Made by a program: the position numbers and the translations under genes. A stretch of DNA of 64,000 nt from Stutzerimonas stutzeri (GTDB taxonomy: Bacteria > Pseudomonadota > Gammaproteobacteria > Pseudomonadales > Pseudomonadaceae): positions 4,283,027 through 4,347,026 of the forward strand of contig NZ_CP007441.1 in NCBI RefSeq assembly GCF_000590475.1, in the 5' to 3' direction. This document shows positions 53,988 to 63,376 of this stretch, piece by piece (within the stretch, counting starts at the first letter, position 1; every line of letters begins with the position of its first letter). The notes beneath the pieces were generated by a model that did no database searches, was not told the origin of the DNA, and was given only the letters and a program-made list of their open reading frames with translations.

Positions 53988-55187
53988 TCACTCCGCTGAT
54001 GGAGCGGGGCTCAGTGCGTAGCGATTCTTGCCGTCCTGCTTGGCTCGATACAGTGCGGCATCAGCGGCCTGGTAGAGTTGTTCGGCGGTCTGCCCCGGCT
54101 GCCACATCGCGACGCCGATGGTCGTCGTCACGCAACGTCCCTGAGCCGATGCGGGATGGGGTATGGCATGTTCGGCGAGCGTCGACAGGATCTGTCCCGC
54201 AATGGCTTGCGCCGAAGCGGTATCGCAATTGAGCAGAAGCACGGCGAACTCCTCACCGCCAACCCGCGCGGCCAGGTCCATCGGTCGCCGCGAGAAGCGA
54301 TCCAGCAAGGCACCGAAGTCCCGTATCAGCGCATCGCCGGCCGGATGGCCGAGGTTGTCGTTGTAGGCCTTGAAGTTGTCCAGATCGAGCAGCAGCAGCG
54401 CCAGCGGCTGGCGGTCACGCCGCGCCTGCAACAGCGTCTGGTTCAGGGCCGTGTCGAAGCTGCGGCGGTTGGCCAGCCCGGTCAGCGCGTCGTGCTGCGC
54501 GACCCAGCCGAGCAACCTGCGCACCAGGAACTGTTCGCGCTGCGAGTACTCGTGGACGTAACGACTGACCGCCCCGATTACCAGTAACAGCAGGTAATAA
54601 CTGACCGAGATCCAATGCACTTTCATCTCGAAAGATGAAAGAATCATCGCGGCCATCAACACGTCGATCAGCACGATCGCTGCCGCGCTGACCAGGGCCC
54701 GCCAGAAGGTAATTCCGAGGAAGAAGAACGAACAGACGATCAGCAACCCAGCGCCGTAGCGGAATGCCATTTCAGGCTGGGCCGTCTCATACTGGATATC
54801 GATCCGCGAGGCGACGATGCCAACCAGCACGAGCAATAGCGGAAACAGTCGATTGGCAATGATTCGGACCCGCTTGCGAAACAGCGACATCAGCAGGATC
54901 GCAAGCCCCGGTAGCGTTTCCAGCAGGCGCAGCAGAGTGAGTTCGCGCAGCCATCGCGGATCAGACTGTATAAACAACTGCTGTTCGGCATACAGATAGC
55001 CTGTAACCACCAGGATCAGCAGGCAGGCTCCGAGCTGCTGCGCCAGACGGGCCTGACGGTTCAAATAGCGGCGAAATTCGAGTTCCAGTTCCGGTACGAA
55101 GAACAAGAAGCGAAACCCTTGCAGCAGCTGCCTGCCATAGGGCGTGTCCCGAAAATCCTCGGCAGACTGATGTTCTAGGCTTTGCAT
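53988..55187 (-). CDS. Membrane-bound diguanylate cyclase
   Basis: A 399-aa protein. A short cytoplasmic N-terminus precedes about six hydrophobic spans (residues 50-215, for example LGACLLILVVTGYLYA, RLFPLLLVLVGIVAS, YYLLLLVIGAVSRY), followed by a GGDEF domain (about 230-395) with HDALTGLANRRSFDTAL, LLDLDNFKAYNDNLGH and the active-site form GGEEF (about 311), which is compatible with c-di-GMP synthesis. No RxxD inhibitory site is evident just upstream of GGEEF (the spacing reads SRRPMDLAARV). The signal is unknown. It converges on the thioesterase gene with a 12-bp gap. Confidence 0.92.
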   Translation of the reverse strand: MQSLEHQSAEDFRDTPYGRQLLQGFRFLFFVPELELEFRRYLNRQARLAQQLGACLLILVVTGYLYAEQQLFIQSDPRWLRELTLLRLLETLPGLAILLMSLFRKRVRIIANRLFPLLLVLVGIVASRIDIQYETAQPEMAFRYGAGLLIVCSFFFLGITFWRALVSAAAIVLIDVLMAAMILSSFEMKVHWISVSYYLLLLVIGAVSRYVHEYSQREQFLVRRLLGWVAQHDALTGLANRRSFDTALNQTLLQARRDRQPLALLLLDLDNFKAYNDNLGHPAGDALIRDFGALLDRFSRRPMDLAARVGGEEFAVLLLNCDTASAQAIAGQILSTLAEHAIPHPASAQGRCVTTTIGVAMWQPGQTAEQLYQAADAALYRAKQDGKNRYALSPAPSAE

Positions 55188-55362
55188 AGGTGTCGCTCAT
55201 GTACAGGCGCGGCAATGATATCACTTAGACATCAGGCCGGCCGATTTCCCGATGAACGCGCACGCCGCGGTCTGCCATGTGCATTTGCCACCTGCATTTG
55301 CCACGCCCATCACTTGCCGACGTCGCCGCAACGCTCCACTATCGGGTCACCTGCACTGTTGG

Positions 55363-56280
55363 ATGTATCGTGTGACAGCCCTTCTACTCGCCCTCTGGCC
55401 CCTTTTCGCCCTGATCATCGCTGGCTACTTTCTGCGATTGCGGGATTTTCCCAGCGAGTCCTTCTGGCCGGGTGCCGAACGGATCAACTACTTCGTGCTG
55501 TTCCCGGCGCTGCTCTTCAGTAGCCTGGCCACCGCGCCGCTGAATAACCCGGCGCTGCCGCATCTGGCCGGAGCGGTCATGCTGGGGCTGGGCCTGGCCT
55601 GGGCGGGCCTGCTGCTGCTCAAGCGAGTGCGCGGCTGGCCGGCCGCGCGCTTCGGTGCGTTTGCCCAGGGGGCGCTGCGCTTCAATACCTATCTGGGGCT
55701 GGCAGCGGTGGGCAGCCTTTTCGGCAAGGAAGGACTGGCCTTGGCGGCGTTGATGCTGGCGCTGATGGTGCCCACGGTCAATGTGATGTCGGTATGGGCG
55801 CTGACCGCCGAACGCGGTGTCAGCGTGCGCTCGTTGTTACTGCCGATCCTGAAGAATCCACTGATTTTGGCCTGCCTGGCCGGCGCCCTGGTGAACCTCG
55901 CCGGCCTGGGCTTACCCGGCGGTACTGATCGCCTGCTGAGTTTGCTCGCCGCTGCAAGCCTGCCGTTGGGTCTGCTGTGTGTCGGGGCCGCGCTGAAACC
56001 GCGAGAGCTCGGCGGCGAAATTCCCGCCCTCGGCTGGAACAGTGCCCTGCGCCTGTTGGCGGTGCCGCTGTTGGCCTTTGCAGTGGCCCGTCTCGTCCAT
56101 CTGCCAGCGATGGAGACCACCATTCTGGTGCTTTTTTTCGCCCTGCCTACGGCACCAACCGCCTATGTTCTGACCCGCCAGCTCGGCGGCGACAGCCATC
56201 TGATGGCCGGCATCATCACCCTGCAGACGCTGCTGGCAGCCGCCAGCCTGCCGCTGGTGCTGACGCTGCTCAATGGCTGA
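55363..56280 (+). CDS. AEC-family transporter
   Basis: A 305-aa auxin-efflux-carrier-type protein with about ten spans in two halves (ALLLALWPLFALIIAGYFLR, FVLFPALLFSSLA, LLPILKNPLILACLAGALVN, LPTAPTAYVLTRQLGG). Members export or import small carboxylates or auxin-like compounds; substrate is unknown. The frame is open from 55252, but the N-terminal extension is Arg/Cys-rich and unlikely; the start is either 55363 (ATG) or 55372 (GTG). It stands alone. Confidence 0.85.
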   Translation: MYRVTALLLALWPLFALIIAGYFLRLRDFPSESFWPGAERINYFVLFPALLFSSLATAPLNNPALPHLAGAVMLGLGLAWAGLLLLKRVRGWPAARFGAFAQGALRFNTYLGLAAVGSLFGKEGLALAALMLALMVPTVNVMSVWALTAERGVSVRSLLLPILKNPLILACLAGALVNLAGLGLPGGTDRLLSLLAAASLPLGLLCVGAALKPRELGGEIPALGWNSALRLLAVPLLAFAVARLVHLPAMETTILVLFFALPTAPTAYVLTRQLGGDSHLMAGIITLQTLLAAASLPLVLTLLNG

Positions 56281-56356
56281 GGCTGCCGAGACCCCAAGCT
56301 GATCAGATGACCGGCGTCCTTGCCCGGGCATCTGCCGCAGGCCCGTCGACGGGACG

Positions 56357-57142
56357 CTAGCGGGCTTCGTCGAACGGCTGCACCTCTGCCAGTGCGTCGT
56401 TGGCCAGCATCCGTTCGATCAGCCGCTGATAGTCCCCGCTGGCACGCAAGGCCGCCAGCCCTTGATCGAACCGTTCGATCAGCGCTTTAGCCCCCGCACG
56501 GCTGCGTGGAACGATGAGATGCATCGTCTGCCGGCTCAGTACCGAACGGGATACATGAAAGCGCCAGCCAGTGGCGCCGGTCGACAGCAGCGCGTGGTGC
56601 CCCAGCAGCAAATCGGCCACGAACAGATCGTCACGCCCCAGCAGCAACAGCTGCGCGCACTCGGCCAGGCCAGGCGGTGAATGCCGTATCAGCAGGCCCT
56701 GTTCGACCTGTGCCTGAACGCCGCGAGGTAGCTGCCAACCGAGCGGATGGCACAGCCTCAGCTGGCCGTTCCGGGCGAGATCCTCCAGTTCGAGCGCATC
56801 GCCGGCGCGGCTGAACAGATGCTGCTCGGATACGTACAGGGGCGCCGAGTAAAGAAAATCACGCTCACGCCGTTCGGCACGGATATAGGGAAAGGTCGCG
56901 TCGTACTCACCGCGCCGAGTCATCAGATAGCCGCGGTTCCAGGGTTGCCAGGCCAGCGAGGAAGACATTCCACTACGGGCGAAGGCCGCCTGCACCACTT
57001 CCGACATAACGCCGGCCCCCGCGAGCGATTTCCCCGTGAGCGGGGCGTAATCGTCGCCGGTCACCAGCTGCACTTCGCCGGCATGAGCGCCAAGGCTGAT
57101 CGCCAGACTCAGCAGCAATCCGCGGCGCCAGCGTCCCTTCAT
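56357..57142 (-). CDS. Periplasmic solute-binding protein (SBP_bac_3 type)
   Basis: A 261-aa exported binding protein. The signal peptide (LLLSLAISLGAHAGE) is followed by VQLVTGDDYAPLTGKSLAG and VMSEVVQAAFARSGM, then WNRGYLMTRRGEYDATFPYI and a late YQRLIERML helix, as in amino-acid or quinoprotein-associated receptors. No permease or ATPase gene is adjacent, so it could act alone or as a sensory receptor. The start at 57142 has a strong site (GGAGGAAGGAG); the upstream frame to 57220 is rejected. The ligand is unknown. Confidence 0.85.
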   Translation of the reverse strand: MKGRWRRGLLLSLAISLGAHAGEVQLVTGDDYAPLTGKSLAGAGVMSEVVQAAFARSGMSSSLAWQPWNRGYLMTRRGEYDATFPYIRAERRERDFLYSAPLYVSEQHLFSRAGDALELEDLARNGQLRLCHPLGWQLPRGVQAQVEQGLLIRHSPPGLAECAQLLLLGRDDLFVADLLLGHHALLSTGATGWRFHVSRSVLSRQTMHLIVPRSRAGAKALIERFDQGLAALRASGDYQRLIERMLANDALAEVQPFDEAR

Positions 57143-57235
57143 CCACACACTCCTTCCTCCTCTAAACGCCTGGCGCAACGTACCCGAATCAGCAGCATAC
57201 ATTTGCATTGCAGCCTCCATGCCATCCGTGCGCCG

Positions 57236-57685
57236 CTAGCGCACGACCTGGCCGCGTAACAGCCGCAATAACAACAGCGCCACGCCTACGCCAGCCGCGA
57301 CCAGCACCAGTATGGGGCCGAGGTAGCCGACCAGCTCCTGCAGCCAGATCAGCAATTGGCGAAAAACCATCAAGCTGAGGCGGGGCTCTGCGGCGTCCAG
57401 CCGGTAGGCACCTGCCTGCCAGATGTCATAGGCGGACCTCAGTGGCCAGAGCGCCAGCGGTAGCAACACCAGGCACACCCAATAGCCGCTACGCCGCCTG
57501 GGCCCAAGCAGCCCCCAGGGTCGATAGGCAGCGCGGATCAGCTGGAAGAAACAGACGCTGTAATAGGCGATCAGCAGCAAGCCGAATGCGCTGCCCCAGG
57601 ACGGGGCGAGCCAGAGCTCGCGCACCACGGCGCCGTTGAGCGACAGGCTTAGCAAGCCCCAGACAAGAAGAAAGAAGAGTTTCAT
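57236..57685 (-). CDS. Four-span membrane protein of unknown function
   Basis: A 149-aa protein I do not recognise. Spans lie near residues 2-22 (LFFLLVWGLLSLSLNGAVV), 28-50 (SAFGLLLIAYYSVCFFQLI), 68-86 (YWVCLVLLPLALWPLRSA) and 118-145 (LVGYLGPILVLVAAGVGVAL). The C-terminus is Arg-rich. The start at 57685 avoids a polar 14-residue extension. It shares direction with the binding-protein gene 93 bp downstream, which may mean a shared transcript. Confidence 0.7.
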   Translation of the reverse strand: MKLFFLLVWGLLSLSLNGAVVRELWLAPSWGSAFGLLLIAYYSVCFFQLIRAAYRPWGLLGPRRRSGYWVCLVLLPLALWPLRSAYDIWQAGAYRLDAAEPRLSLMVFRQLLIWLQELVGYLGPILVLVAAGVGVALLLLRLLRGQVVR

Positions 57686-57821
57686 TGCATGTCCCGGTTG
57701 TCGGTTGTCAGTTATCTCGATCGTCATCGGAACAGAAACCGCCAGGGTATACGCACAACCGCTTCACGAAACAGGTCGCGACGCCCCGCAATCTTGCCGG
57801 CTTCGAGTAGCCGCGCACGCC

Positions 57822-59672
57822 TCAGAACAAGCTGAGCTGATCGCCTGCCGGTTCGCTGGCCAGCGTCGGCATACTCGATGCCTCAGTTGTGGGCTTCGCG
57901 CCGCCCAGACTCAGTCGCTCGGCGAGTCCAGCCGCGCGCTCGGCGCGGGTATTGACCGCCTCAGCCAGACGCGCCGGCAACGCCCAGATTTCCACCTTGC
58001 GCTTGGCACGGGTGATACCGGTGTAGAACAGCGAGCGCGTCAGCAGCGGGCTGGGCTGCTCGGGGAGCGCCAGCAGTACCTCGGCGAATTCCGAGCCCTG
58101 GCTCTTGTGCACGGTCATGGCGAAGGCGCTGTCGTGGCTCGGCAACCGTGCCGGGGCGAAGCCGCGATAACCATCGTCCCCCTCGAAGAATACCCGCAGG
58201 CCCTGCTCGGTTTTCAGGCACAGGCCGATGTCACCGTTAAACAGCCCCAGCGCATAGTCGTTCTGGCGGACCATCACCGCGCGGCCGGGATACCAACGTT
58301 CACGCGCCGGCACGCCGAGGCGGCGCTTGAAGCGCGCTTCTAGCGCTTCGTTGATACCGGTCACGCCAAAGGCGCCTTCACGCTGGGCGGTCAGGGCGCG
58401 AAAGCCATTGAAGGTTGCAAAGGCTGCGGCCGGCTCCGATTGCCGTGCGGCTTGCAGATAGGCGGCGTAACCCTGCTCCAACCGCTCGATCAGTGACGTG
58501 GGGCTGGGCGTCGCGTTCCAGGCCAAATCCGAGCGATTTTCCTGCAGCAGTGCAACCGTGCCCTTGGCATCGCCGCCGTTGATCCGCCGCGCCAGCTCGC
58601 CGATGCCGCTGTCGCCGGCGAAGCGATGGCTGTGGGTCAGGAGAACCACCGCATCGCCGAGACGCGAACCTGGCGTCTCGGTTGGCACGCGCTGGCCGGT
58701 GATGCGTTCCAGGTCGGCCGCCGCCTGGGCATCGAATCCGCGCCCTTCACAAAGCTCGGCGAACACCGCACCGGCTTCCACCGCTGCCAGTTGGTCCTTG
58801 TCGCCCAGCAGGATCAGGCGGGCCTTGGGCGGCAGTGCTGTGACCAGTTTGGCCATCAGCGCAAGATCGACCATGGACGCCTCGTCTACCACCAGCACGT
58901 CCAGCGCCAGCGGATTGGCCGCATCGTGGCGCACCCGGGGACTGTCGCCGCGGCTGCCGAGCAGGCGATGAAGCGTGCGCGCCTCGTCCGGCAATGCATC
59001 CTTGAGCGCAGCGCTGATCGGCAGATCGGCCTTGGCGTTGCGGATTGCTTCGGCCATCCGCGCCGCCGCCTTACCTGTGGGTGCCGCGAGCCCAATGGCC
59101 AGGCGTTCGCCGCCCGGCTGCTCCAGCAGTGCCGCCAGCAGCCGCACCACGGTGGTGGTTTTGCCGGTACCAGGGCCGCCGGAGATCACGGCCAGGCGCC
59201 TGCGCACCGCCTGTGCCGCAGCCAAACGCTGCCAATCGGGGCTCTGCTCGTTGAAGGCGAAAAGCCGCTCGAGGCTGTCGCTTAGCTGTCCTTCGTCCAC
59301 CTCCGGTGTATCCGCCGCACGGGCCAGCAGCTGTTCCGCCAGCTGCTGTTCATATGCCTGATAACGGGCCAGATAAAGCCGATTATCGGCAAGAATCAGC
59401 GGCGCGTAATCGCCGGGCGAGCCGATCAAAGGCGATGCCGCCAGTTGCGCGCGCCAGGCTGCGAGCGGCGGCAGACTGAAGTCGACTTCAGGCCAGGGGC
59501 GCTTGCCAGCCTGGCGTGCGAGCGGGAGGCAGACATCCCCGGACGCCAGGGCTTCGCAGCAGAGCGCGGCGGCGAGCAGGACCATGTCCGGCGTCTCCGG
59601 CTCGAGGCGCTGAAGGCTGGCGATGAAGGCCCGCTCCAGTGGGCCTAACGGCAGACCAGACAGAACCGTCAT
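57822..59672 (-). CDS. recD: Exodeoxyribonuclease V subunit RecD
   Basis: A 616-aa SF1 helicase. Walker A GGPGTGKTTTVVRLL (about residue 162), ALPPKARLILLGDKDQLAAVEAGAVF, given in parts as LLGDKDQLAAVE (motif III), DEASMVD (Walker B) and the C-terminal AMTVHKSQGSEF (motif V) and YTGITRAKRKV (motif VI) are all present. It is the 5'-3' motor of RecBCD in double-strand-break repair. The frame is open to 60062 across repeat DNA; the start at 59672 (MTVLSGLPLGP) is the family-like one. It is separated from recB by about 277 bp of repeat DNA. Confidence 0.93.
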   Translation of the reverse strand: MTVLSGLPLGPLERAFIASLQRLEPETPDMVLLAAALCCEALASGDVCLPLARQAGKRPWPEVDFSLPPLAAWRAQLAASPLIGSPGDYAPLILADNRLYLARYQAYEQQLAEQLLARAADTPEVDEGQLSDSLERLFAFNEQSPDWQRLAAAQAVRRRLAVISGGPGTGKTTTVVRLLAALLEQPGGERLAIGLAAPTGKAAARMAEAIRNAKADLPISAALKDALPDEARTLHRLLGSRGDSPRVRHDAANPLALDVLVVDEASMVDLALMAKLVTALPPKARLILLGDKDQLAAVEAGAVFAELCEGRGFDAQAAADLERITGQRVPTETPGSRLGDAVVLLTHSHRFAGDSGIGELARRINGGDAKGTVALLQENRSDLAWNATPSPTSLIERLEQGYAAYLQAARQSEPAAAFATFNGFRALTAQREGAFGVTGINEALEARFKRRLGVPARERWYPGRAVMVRQNDYALGLFNGDIGLCLKTEQGLRVFFEGDDGYRGFAPARLPSHDSAFAMTVHKSQGSEFAEVLLALPEQPSPLLTRSLFYTGITRAKRKVEIWALPARLAEAVNTRAERAAGLAERLSLGGAKPTTEASSMPTLASEPAGDQLSLF

Positions 59673-59712
59673 CGTGAGCACCTCCACGCGGGTAGGCTTG
59701 AGCAGCCAAAGC

Positions 59713-59734
59713 GGTGGGCTGAAGCCCACCCTAC
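59713..59734. repeat. Dispersed palindromic repeat copy
   Basis: GGTGGGCTGAAGCCCACC followed by CTAC, just upstream of the recD start (41 bp). Confidence 0.8.
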
Positions 59735-59837
59735 AGTCGCCGGGGCAGTTGCGCTCAATTGTCTTTTTTCGGCAGGCAGCTCGATGCGCTGAGCAGCGCA
59801 TTCCCGGCTTTGAGAATGCCGTAACCGCGTCCCATCC

Positions 59838-59860
59838 GGTAGGGTGGGCTTCAGCCCACC
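59838..59860. repeat. Dispersed palindromic repeat copy
   Basis: GGTAGGGTGGGCTTCAGCCC and then ACC; an almost symmetrical unit in the recB-recD gap. Confidence 0.8.
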
Positions 59861-59882
59861 AAAGCGAGCACCGCGGCAGAAC

Positions 59883-59917
59883 GGGTGGGCTGAAGCGAAC
59901 CGCCACTCGGCCCACCC
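59883..59917. repeat. Dispersed palindromic repeat copy, long loop
   Basis: GGGTGGGC (59883) and GCCCACCC (to 59917) flank a 19-bp loop that starts TGAAGCG. It lies 23 bp from the previous copy and 33 bp from the recB end. Confidence 0.75.
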
Positions 59918-59949
59918 AGCATTGCAGGCGCCTGCATGGTTTGGGCGCA

Positions 59950-62900
59950 TCATTTGCCCTCCTCGAATAACCGATCCAGCGCATCGAGCAGCGCATCGTC
60001 CGGGCGGGCGAAGTAGACGCCGGCTTCGGGCATGCCGCGCAGGAAGAGATAGAAGGCGCCACCCAGCTGTTCGTCCCTGAAACCGGTCAGGCGCTGGCGC
60101 AGGAAGCGACGCAGCGCGACTAAATAGATCAGGTATTGCAGGTAGTAGTGCTCGCCCGCCAGCGCTTGCAGTAGCCGCTCACCACCGTAATAGCTCGCAT
60201 CCGGCCCGAGCCAGTTGGACTTGTAGTCGGCGATGTACCAGCGGCCGTCGTGCTCGAAGGTCAAGTCGATGAAGCCCTTGAGAAAGCCCTTGAGACTGTC
60301 GAATTCGAGCCGCGCCGCCGCCTCGCGCAGGGGAGCGGCGAGGCCATTATCCGGGTCGGTCAGCAAAGCGCGCAGGCGCATGACGTCGAGTTCCTGCACC
60401 GGAAAGGTGAAGCCCAGCTCGGGCAGCCGCCGCGCCGATTGCAGACGGGCCAGGGTGAGGCCGGCGCCGTCCAGGTCCGTCTCCAGCACCTTCTGCAGAT
60501 GAGTCGTGGCGATGTCCTTCCACTCCAGCGGCAGGCCATAGCCCTGCAACGCGGGCTCGACCAGCGTCGGCAGCTCGCCTTTACCGCGCGCCCAGTCTTC
60601 GAGGATCGCGTGCAGACAGGTACCGGCTCGCGCGCCGCGGGGGAAAGCGAAGAATCCGCTGCCCGGCTCGCGTGCATCGGGGATCGCCAGGGCGTCGCGG
60701 TCCGGCGCTTCCATGTGCATACCGGCGGCGAGGCCCGAAAAACTACCGATGCGCCAGGCGCTGTAGAGGGCTCGATTGAGCTGCGACAACGGCTCCGGCG
60801 GCGCCGCGCGCCCTGGTCCTTGGGCGTTGGCCTCACGCGTTTCCAGCGGCAGGCAGGCCATGCTCCCCTCGCCTTCCTCGACCAGACGCTCAATGCCCAG
60901 GCGCAAGCTTCCGCCATTAAGGTCAGCCAGATGATTGCCCAGTTCGGTCAACGGTTGCTCGCCCTGAAGGTCACGACCGTGCAGCAGCCAGGCCAGGGCG
61001 CTGCTGTGCAGGCCTTCGTCCGCCAGGGTCCCATCCTTCTTCGGCTTGCACAGGCACACCGGGCCCCAATGCAGCCAGAGCCGGTCACGGGCGCGGGTCA
61101 GCGCGACATAGGCCAGGCGCAGCTGCTCGGCGAAGACTTCCTGGCGGGCACGCTCGAGGTTTTCCTCCAACTCGTCACTGCCCAGGTCCAGCAACGGTTG
61201 GCCGCTGGCGTCGTGGCAACGGGCGCTATCGCGGTTCTTGCCGAGCAGCTTGCCGTCCCAGAGGAACGGACAGAACACCAGCGGGTATTCGAGGCCCTTG
61301 CTGGTGTGGATAGTGACGATCTGTACCCGCTCGGCATCGCTTTCCAGGCGCAGCAGCGCTTCTTCGCCGGCGCCTTCGCTGCCGCGCTGCAGGTTGAACC
61401 AGGCGAGCAGCGCTTCCAGCCCCGGGCGCAGCAGGCTTTCGGCCTGCAGCAGCTCGCCCAGATGCAGGAGATTCGTCAGCCGGCGCTCGCCGTCGACCCG
61501 TGCCAGCAGCCGTTCAGCCACCGCCTGCTCGTCGAGCCAAGCACGGAACACACGCATGAAGCCTTGCTGCTGCCAGAGCTGATGATAGCGCTCGGCGGCT
61601 TCGCGTTCGGCGTCCCACTGCTGCTGATCATCCTGGCAGCGGGCAAGATCGGCGGCGCTACGCCCCAGCAAACGCGTGGCCAGCGCATAGCGCAGCAGAC
61701 CTTCGCGGCCAGGTTCGGCGTAGGCGGCGAGCACTGCGGCGAGCTCCGTGGCTTCCTCGCTAATCATCCCCGCCTGGCGATGGTTCGCCACCAGCACGGC
61801 GATGTCGCCACCTTTCAACACGGTGAACACGCCGTCCTTATCGAAACCGGCCCGCCCTTCGGGCCTCGCCTTTGCCCAGCGGATCGTCGCCCAGCCAGAC
61901 CAGCGACAGCGGCGCCGCTTCGCCCTCCTCCACCAGCCGCAGCGTGGCCCGCAGCTTTTCGGCGGCACCTACGGGCGGGTACTGCAGGTCGCTTTGCGCG
62001 AAAGGCTGCGGATGCTTGAACAAACGGTTGAGCGCGGCGATCAGCTCGGGCGTCGAGCGGTAGTTGGTGGGCAGGTTGAAGGGTTCGCGATCGGCCTGCT
62101 GCTTCGCGGTCATGTAGGTCGCCAAATCCGCGCCGCGGAACGCGTAGATCGCCTGTTTGGGATCGCCGACGAAACACAGGGAGGCGTCGCTGCCGTTGGC
62201 ATAGATGCGGTTGAAGATGGCGTACTGGATCGGGTCGGTGTCCTGGAATTCGTCGATCAGCGCCAGCGGATAAGTCGCGCGCAACGAGGCGGCCAGGTCG
62301 CCACCGACCGGGCCTTGCAGGGCCAGATCCAGGCGACTGAGCAGATCATCAAAGGCCAGCAGCCGCTGCGCCGCCTTGCGCTCGGGCAGCTCGCGGTTGA
62401 GCCGTTCCAGCAGCGCAACCTGCAACGCAATCAGCCGCTGCTTACCCGCTGGGAGCGCATCGGCCACCTGATCGGCCAGCTCGTCAAGCGCGTGGGCCAG
62501 CTCGCACACCGGCGCGTCGAAGCCCTTCTTGCAAGCCTTGCTCAAGGCGCGCACACCGAACTTGGCTGCGCCATCAGGCAGGTCGAACATCACCGCCGGG
62601 TCGGCGAAATAGGCGTCCAGCTCAGCCTGCCATGGCGCGAACTTGATGCCTTTGTGCGTGCTCTGGTTGAGCCCGCCGTGGGCCAGCAGCTCGGCGACCC
62701 AGGCTGTCCCCGCTTTTTCCCACAGTGCCGCGGCCCGCTGCCAGGCCGCCTCGACAGGTCGCAGGTCCGCCGGCACAGGCAACTCCTGCGGTTCAACACG
62801 CAAGTACGGCTTGCCCAGGTGACTGCGCAGCCGCTGGCGCAACCACACGGGTGTGATCCGGCTCTTGGCGAGGAAGCGCGCCCAGGCTGGGTCGGCGTCC

Positions 62901-63376
62901 GCCAGTTCGCTGCGCCAGGCATCGGCGAGCAGCGCGTCGATGATCTCGCGGTCATCGGCGGTCAGCTCGCTATCGAAATCGCCGCCGGCCTCGAAAGCCG
63001 CGTCCTGCAGGGCGCGCTGGCAGAAACCATGGATGGTGAAGATAGCCGCTTCGTCGAACCCATGAACCGCCAGTAACAGACGGCGGCGCGAGGCTTCGTC
63101 CGGGTACCGGGCGTGGAGGCGGTTGAGGAAGTCGTCGCTGCTCGGCGTACCCTCATAGACGGCCAACAGGTCGGCCAGCCGCGCGCGAATGCGCTCACGC
63201 AGCTCGGCCGTCGCGGCGGTGGTGTAAGTGACCACAAGAATCTGCCCCACTGACAGCTGGCGCTCCAGTAGCAGGCGGGCGTAAAGCGCGGTGAGCGTCC
63301 AGGTCTTGCCGGTGCCAGCACTGGCCTCGATCAGCGAGCGGCCATCGAAGGACGAGTCGAGCAGGTCGAGTTTCAT
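59950..63376 (-). pseudogene. recB: recB, split by a frameshift with apparent internal deletions
   Basis: Two overlapping minus-strand frames make one RecB. The first (63376-61838) has Walker A ASAGTGKTWT (residues 18-27), LIDEFQDTDPIQ (Walker B) and CFVGDPKQAIYAFRGAD (motif III); it stops after GDDPLGKGEARRAGRF. The second frame continues EGRAGFDKDGVFTVLKGGD and includes IHTSKGLEYPLVF (helicase), YVALTRARDRLW and the nuclease core YIADYKSNWLG, ending at 59950. The joining point (about 61850-61875) seems to lack residues as well as the frame. A second place (IAVLVANHRQAGMISEEATE, about 61765) lacks about 20 residues that RecB proteins usually have between NHRQA and the next helix. Total length (about 1140 codons) is short for RecB. 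If real, RecBCD is defective. Confidence 0.75.

Noticed and set aside
59673..60062. N-terminal extension of recD
   Set aside because: It translates repeat DNA and overlaps the recB end; the residues do not resemble RecD.
60250..62019. 589-aa plus-strand frame opposite recB
   Set aside because: Gln/Ala-rich shadow of recB on the other strand with no recognisable domain.
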